A program made the translations under genes and the position numbers. This document shows positions 58,265 through 64,000 of a stretch of 64,000 bases of DNA, in pieces. The notes under the pieces are model-generated. The model did not search any database, was not told the origin of the DNA, and saw only the letters and a program-made list of their open reading frames with translations. The DNA comes from Odiellus spinosus. Lineage: Eukaryota > Arthropoda > Arachnida > Opiliones > Phalangiidae. The stretch covers positions 14,367,187 to 14,431,186 of the forward strand of contig OY987228.1 of the NCBI GenBank assembly GCA_963920705.1, in the 5' to 3' direction. How positions within the stretch are numbered: the first letter of the stretch is position 1; each line of letters starts with the position of its first letter.

Positions 58265-59093
58265 GTAAGCCTGACAAACCTTTTTGTTTTGTATTGATTA
58301 ATATTAGGAAACACGCTCGTCAAATAAGTACTTCTCAGCGTATCGCGTTTTTATTAATATTTATTATGAATAAGTGTGAAATACCGTTAATAACCAATTA
58401 TGGACACTCGGGGAACTAGTGTATTAGTAAAAAACGGTTATCGTTAATATCGTTGAACATAAAAAGTTATATTTCGCGTAGAACAATATCATCATTTTAG
58501 AGTATACTTTTAAGATATGATACAATTTTTACGAGCTTTAGATATTATTTCGTAGCATTATTATCAATATTCTTGGCAAATAGAGAGGGAGAAACCGCGA
58601 AAGTTATAGGTCCTTTATTTGCCTTTGCCTTATAAGCCCACCAACCCCGCAATAAAATGGTTTTGTGTATATGCCAGTATGCCGACAGTTTACTACTCTT
58701 TTATCTCGGGGGATTTTTTTAGGGGCCTTTTTCTTTATACAAAACTGTAATCCACCCTCTGCCAAGCCTTCTGTTATATCTTTTCCCCCCTCTGAGACTA
58801 AAACTATAGTATTTTTCCCCTTTTTCTACTTTGAAAATGGTTGCTAAGGGCAACTGGTTACAGTCGTAACAGTCAAATGAGTATGTCAGACATTTATGAC
58901 AATATACACCCATCTTTAAGAATTACGTATTGCCATCGATATATTGATTTTTCAATGGTAAAATAGAATGAATAAAATGAACCTAGCCGCGTAATTTTTG
59001 TAAGAATATACTTTCTCCTTCGCAATCTTCCTTCAAAATGATAAATCCTCTAGTTTTCCCGAGCCTCTCCGAATCAAACCATGATCAACTTAG

Positions 59094-59129
<36 letters not shown>

Positions 59130-62100
59130 GTAAAAACCTCTCTCCGTAAATCACTGTTTTCAGGCGGAGGAAATAAATTCAAAACTTTTTTGCTTCACTA
59201 TGTCTAGTACTGAAGAAAAAAAAACCTGAATTTTTCGAGATCCTTTGATAAATTTGGACAGATTTCGTAAGCAATTACGTTTAATCTTTTTTAATGTATA
59301 CCCAAGAGGAATTTTCAGTATAGTTTTTATTTTATTTCTTTGTCTGAAAAATGCCGGAATACATAACGATGTTACTTTGACATTTTAGGATATTTAGGGA
59401 TGATCGAAATGAAGAGAAAGTTACCAAAAAAAAAACCCCAAGTTTTTGTTATCTTTCCTTATCTCTAAAGCAGGGTATTAGCGAGAAGCCAATCTCGTTC
59501 AAAGGGATTGCAAAACATACAAAAGAAAAAAATTGCAGTCATTTGCCTTGTTTAAGTATACTTAAAAAATATAACGGCTATACATATTTTGGCCTACTCT
59601 ACCAAGTTGTAACTGTAAAAGATATATTAATAATATTACCATGAGTATAAGAAATCTCTTTAATATAATAATAATATTTATATTACAACGAATAGTTTTA
59701 TTCAAACACAGAGCCATTGGTTGAATTTAGTTGGCAAACACGTAAAATGCACATATATTATTCAACAATTAAAAAAATGATTATTAATTAAAAATTAACC
59801 AAAAATATCGTTAATACTCCTGATACTACTTTATAAATTAACTTTAATTTCAAAACTCTAAGCACAAAGATTTAAAAAAAATCAGTAAAATAATAGGTTA
59901 ATTATGCTTTTGGGTGATTTACTTGTGGTAAAATTGAGGATTACCAAAATTTATATACTTTTTATCCATGGTTTCTTAAAACTAAAACTAATTCAGTTTC
60001 AACTCATTTAAAACTTTCTAAAAATAGAATATAAGCTATTAAAACTTGTCTTACGTCCTTTAAAAAATGAGGGGAGGGGAGGATACAAGAAACATTTCTG
60101 ACAGATATTATAAAAAAAAAACTTTAAAAAAAGTTAGTTGAAGCTGTAGCACGAATCTTCATCTTACTACGTATTACAAGAACCGAAATGTATTTTTCGT
60201 TCCCCCAATAAGAAAACCAGAAAACTAGTCTGTTATAATTCAGCTTGCTTCACTTTTCTAATAGTTCCTAGCTTAGAACGAAAAAAATAAAATAAATAAA
60301 AAATAAAATGAACAAAAAGTCGACCTTGACTCGAACAAAAAGTTCATTTTTGATATTTTTTCATTTTCTACATAGAAAGAAATGACTTCCCTATGCTTTT
60401 TTTTTTAAACCCCCATCTACTATACTTATTTTTTATTCTTGAGCCTTTAGGGATGGTTATAATGAAGAGATTCTTGTTTTCTCCCCGGCGATGACGTCAT
60501 AACACGACACGCGAGAATGATTTCTTATCCCCATTAATTATTTAATATTTATAAGAAATAATTAATACCGCGCGTCTGGTCTGGTCTGTTCTTTTTACAT
60601 ATTTCGTGATTTCCGAGAAATGCTGCGCAGAGAAAGATAGATAGAAATATGGTAGATCTATACATTTTTTCCGAATAATTAAAGGTTTATTATCTCTTGG
60701 AAAGGAGCTTTCTAATTGGTTGAATCAGTATATTTCAGTTCGTTAAGATAAGAAAATTTAAGCTTTCGTTCCGCGCAGCGATATGAAGCTTAGTTAACAA
60801 GATTTTAACCCCTTAATATTCTGCAGCTTTTTATTCGGCATCAGTGATGATGTTAAATTTTACTAAAGTTTATCTTTTATCGATATCATTATGCAAATTA
60901 GAAAATCAAGTCCTCTCTCATTGGTCGATAGAAAAACATGTAATTTAAAATCAATTTCAAAATAATTTTGATAATTTTACAGAAGGCATTTTATTTGATT
61001 ATGGTAGTTGACTAGAGAAACATTGTCACTAAGCCCAAAGGGATTTTGGGTAGCCTAGAACTGATATCAAGTCAATTTTTTTTCCGAAACGGGGTTTTTA
61101 TTTTATATAAAAGCAATTTATCCTATTATTTCCAATGGAAATTTGACAAATAAATTAATAGTTTAGCGTAATTATTAACCTCAACTTCAAAAATAAGGAA
61201 GTAAATTTATATTTAACTAAACAAATTTTGAAGTGTCCGAACCTTTGACTCGCTGTTTCGCTTATATCTAAAAAACAATCTTATAATTAGCAAAAATAAG
61301 TTTATTTTAGCTTCGTGTGACATTTTCAAGCTCAGTAAAAGTATGTTAACTCGTGGGATGAAGGAAGTAGTTATGCAAATTGTGACTGAATAGCATTTAA
61401 TCAAAATAATTAGGTTCATTAAATAAAATAACGGATTATTTTAGATCGTGGATCTTTCCACTTCTGTAAATCATGTCCATTGCTACATGTTTTCTCTTCA
61501 TCATACAGCGAGTAATATTGCGCAGTTCTTTAAGCCTAATTAACAATGATAAAAATAGCTTATATTTCTCAGTAATGCTTGTCAATAACAAGTCCTCCCG
61601 CTTCCAATTTAGAGCAATCTTTTTCCAAGTTATCTTAAATACTTTTCGACGTATCTCGAAATTGCTTAAGTGTAGTGATTAGGACACCCCAAATTGGTCC
61701 CTATAAAGGTCGTTACGTCGGACACCGCGACAGTAGTCTTCTATGTACATAAGCTTATCCTCTATAAATTAGGCAACTTGCTAATTTCACGGATCAAATC
61801 GTATCAAAATGAAAAACATCATATCTGAGTGATGAATCCAGGAATTTTTTTATTAAAACTTTGATTTCTTTAAAGAGGAAGTGTTGCGAAATATCCTTAC
61901 ACTTTTTGAGGCTTTAGTACAGATATTTATCAATAAAATCAGTAGAATTTGATAAATTAGTTTAAAAAGGTTAGGGAAGTTTTGTCACAAATTTTGTTGT
62001 TCCGATATTTAAAATTTGTAAATTTTTGACCCAAATATTAGAATTTTGAGTCGTTCATGGAGAGTGCCAATCATTCTTATACGTTTTAAATGTTATCAAT

Positions 62101-64000
62101 TTTAATAATCGTTAAAAATATCTTTTGATGTCCTATTGGTCCATTTTGAATCTCTCCGTCGGATTATAATCTGCTCGAATCTATTGTTTATAAAAGAAAA
62201 ATGTTACTTTGTGAGGCTTGACCTTTTAAAGATATTTTTTCCCCGCTTCCTCGAATCTTAAATGCAATTAAGTTCTTTATCCACGGGTTAAAAGTTTCAA
62301 AAACTTTTTTTTATTATAATATCGAGGCGAGAATAAAAGGGGTTGGAAAATAATAGGATGTATTGAAGCTTCTAACTTAATGAATTGCTTCACTTAACGA
62401 GTCTGTATTTATGTTAATTTTTTTGGGTGTAACCCTCTCGAGAAGTGTGCAATTTTTTTATCCGTGGGCAAGAGAATGAGTTATTACAGAACCAGCCATT
62501 GTCCATTGGTGTATAACATCATAGGAGTTCGAAATCCCATTGGATTTAGGCTTATAACTATATACTGAGTGCCATAAGAAATAGTTTGCAACGAGTGTGT
62601 CGTCGTTTGGCATAACTGTATGTCTTATGTTCAGGGACTATTAGACCAAAATTGATGTCCTTGGACCTAAGTCCATTTTTCTGACCTTGTACAAGTAGTT
62701 TTTCTTGGAAATGACCTATTGGGTTAAAGCATAAACAATATAAATACAAGAAATCAGTGAAGAGGCTTTATTATCAGTAAAGACTCTTTTGCGTATTTGT
62801 TCGAAATGGTTCTCATTGAATTGCAGCATTACCCCCATGCATGTTTAGCTTTTCACCTTCGACTGTGGTGTTTTTACCAATGGCTGCGCCCAAATTTTGG
62901 CGAGAAAACGTGTATATAGAAAACCCGTCTGTTGACCGAATTTGAATTATTTTCGCGAGTGTACCCGAGTCATTCCACACTGATTACTCATATCTTATTG
63001 GGAAAGTATCGGCTTATCCATTCTCTCTGCTCGTATAATCTGATTTCTTATTTTCTTTTAGTTTCCGGTTAAAGTTAACCGTATAACTTGTTCAAAAAAT
63101 AAAGAATAGTAAAGACCCATGTAGTAGTCCACTCTTTTAAAAGAAGTTCGACCCCAATACTATTAATTTCGTAGATAATGTTATCAATTCGGACCACAAC
63201 CCTAATAACCCGAAAGAGTACTTCTCAAATTATTCCAAAGTATAATTATTTTCAATTCTGTTTCACTATCTCTTTAATATCGAAGATGACGAGGGCCTGT
63301 CCCTTATTTACGCCAAATTCTCTCTAGAGGATATAAACTTTCCTCAGTTGGCAACATTCCTTGGCGAAAGCAAACATCCAACGCGCAGCCTTAGCGGTTC
63401 CCACGGGATACGTCGTTTTCGACGTATTTTCTTCGTCCTACGATAAAAAGCTTGGCCGAGGCTAACATGGCCCTTTATAACTTTGGATCTATAGCCATCG
63501 CTATAACCCTCGTATACGGGGTCCTATACTGTTATAAATGCTCGGGAGACTTAATTGGCCTTATATAAACAACGGAACATTTGGTGATGGCAATATACGC
63601 CGACAGTTTTGGGTTTATATCTTCACGGGCTCCCGCGATTGTTGCCGGGTCCATTTCTGTCGTTCGAAAGAATAGTTGGCGAACTAACTAAACCTATGGA
63701 ACATTATTACATAATGTTAAACCGTGTATGTAATAAAAGTAGTTTTGAAAACTGCTCTTGCTTGGAGTTTGAGCGATATTATAAGTTTATCCCTCCCCTC
63801 CGACATTTAGCATTGGTCCGCAATTAAGTCGGTCCATTCTTTTTTTCCTCCTTGTAACATTGTAAGTCGGGGATGTTTAAGTTGTCGGCTCCTTCCTCTG
63901 AATTTAGATTGCTTCTTATATATATAGCCCGGGGTCCAACCGTTTTAGTTTAGCTTCTAAACGGCTCAAAGGGAGGTAACCTTTTATAAACCTTGACTTT
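58265..64000. other. Possible first intron or intergenic, no gene seen
   Basis: Single-copy AT-rich sequence with no supported exon. If the exon at 58177 is real, this is its first intron, at least 5.7 kb. Confidence 0.4.
59094..59128. repeat. Poly-A run of 35 bases
   Basis: Uninterrupted A tract. It could be a simple repeat or the tail of a retroposed sequence, but no matching source sequence is evident beside it. Confidence 0.9.

Noticed and set aside
63467..63568. 34-codon ORF with a hydrophobic start and YCYKCSG, faintly like the start of Ly6-type proteins
   Set aside because: It stops soon after, and no convincing splice donor or following exon with the Ly6 cysteines was found.
1..64000. 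CRISPR arrays, rRNA or tRNA genes
   Set aside because: No repeat-spacer structure or rRNA-like sequence was seen. The only tRNA-related sequence is the 18-base primer site of the retrotransposon.

Overview
The window is AT-rich nuclear DNA from an animal, most probably an insect. The evidence is short phase-consistent GT/AG introns, a BEL/Pao LTR retrotransposon, abundant MITEs, a foldback element and tandem arrays of small secreted-protein genes. There are no operons, rRNAs, tRNAs or CRISPR arrays. I cannot name the species.

Layout. (1) 1-3081: the 5' end of a minus-strand BEL/Pao element (LTR, tRNA-Phe-type primer site, Gag with zinc knuckles), cut by the window edge. (2) 4330-16005: a plus-strand cluster of 'putative cyclase' (kynurenine-formamidase-like) genes. 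Two are intact two-exon genes, one predicted secreted and one with a GPI-anchor-like tail; two are decayed. (3) 5468-37129: interleaved on the minus strand, at least fourteen loci of one family of small secreted cysteine-rich proteins. Nearly all have a signal-peptide exon, a phase-1 intron and one Cys-rich exon whose core resembles a WAP (four-disulfide-core) motif. Ten loci are intact. One is split by a 4.9 kb foldback element, two are frameshifted, one is an orphan signal exon, and a further relic is only a start-codon stub. The last member is long, with Pro/Asn-rich repeats and two Cys domains. (4) 37.1-64 kb: gene-poor, mostly single-copy sequence with a few MITEs and one plausible first coding exon at 58177.

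The cluster shows birth-and-death evolution. A block at 4899-11040 is duplicated in direct orientation at 26831-35055. The two copies act as each other's pre-insertion sites for several transposable elements, which fixes target-site duplications (TTAA for two MITE families, 9 bp for a third element). Some promoters carry paired Rel/NF-kB-like sites (GGGAAAACC and its inverse) just upstream of a TATA-like box. This suggests that some of the cysteine-rich genes are immune-inducible effectors, but that is inference. No functional link between the cyclases and the cysteine-rich proteins can be shown from sequence; they share only the locus.
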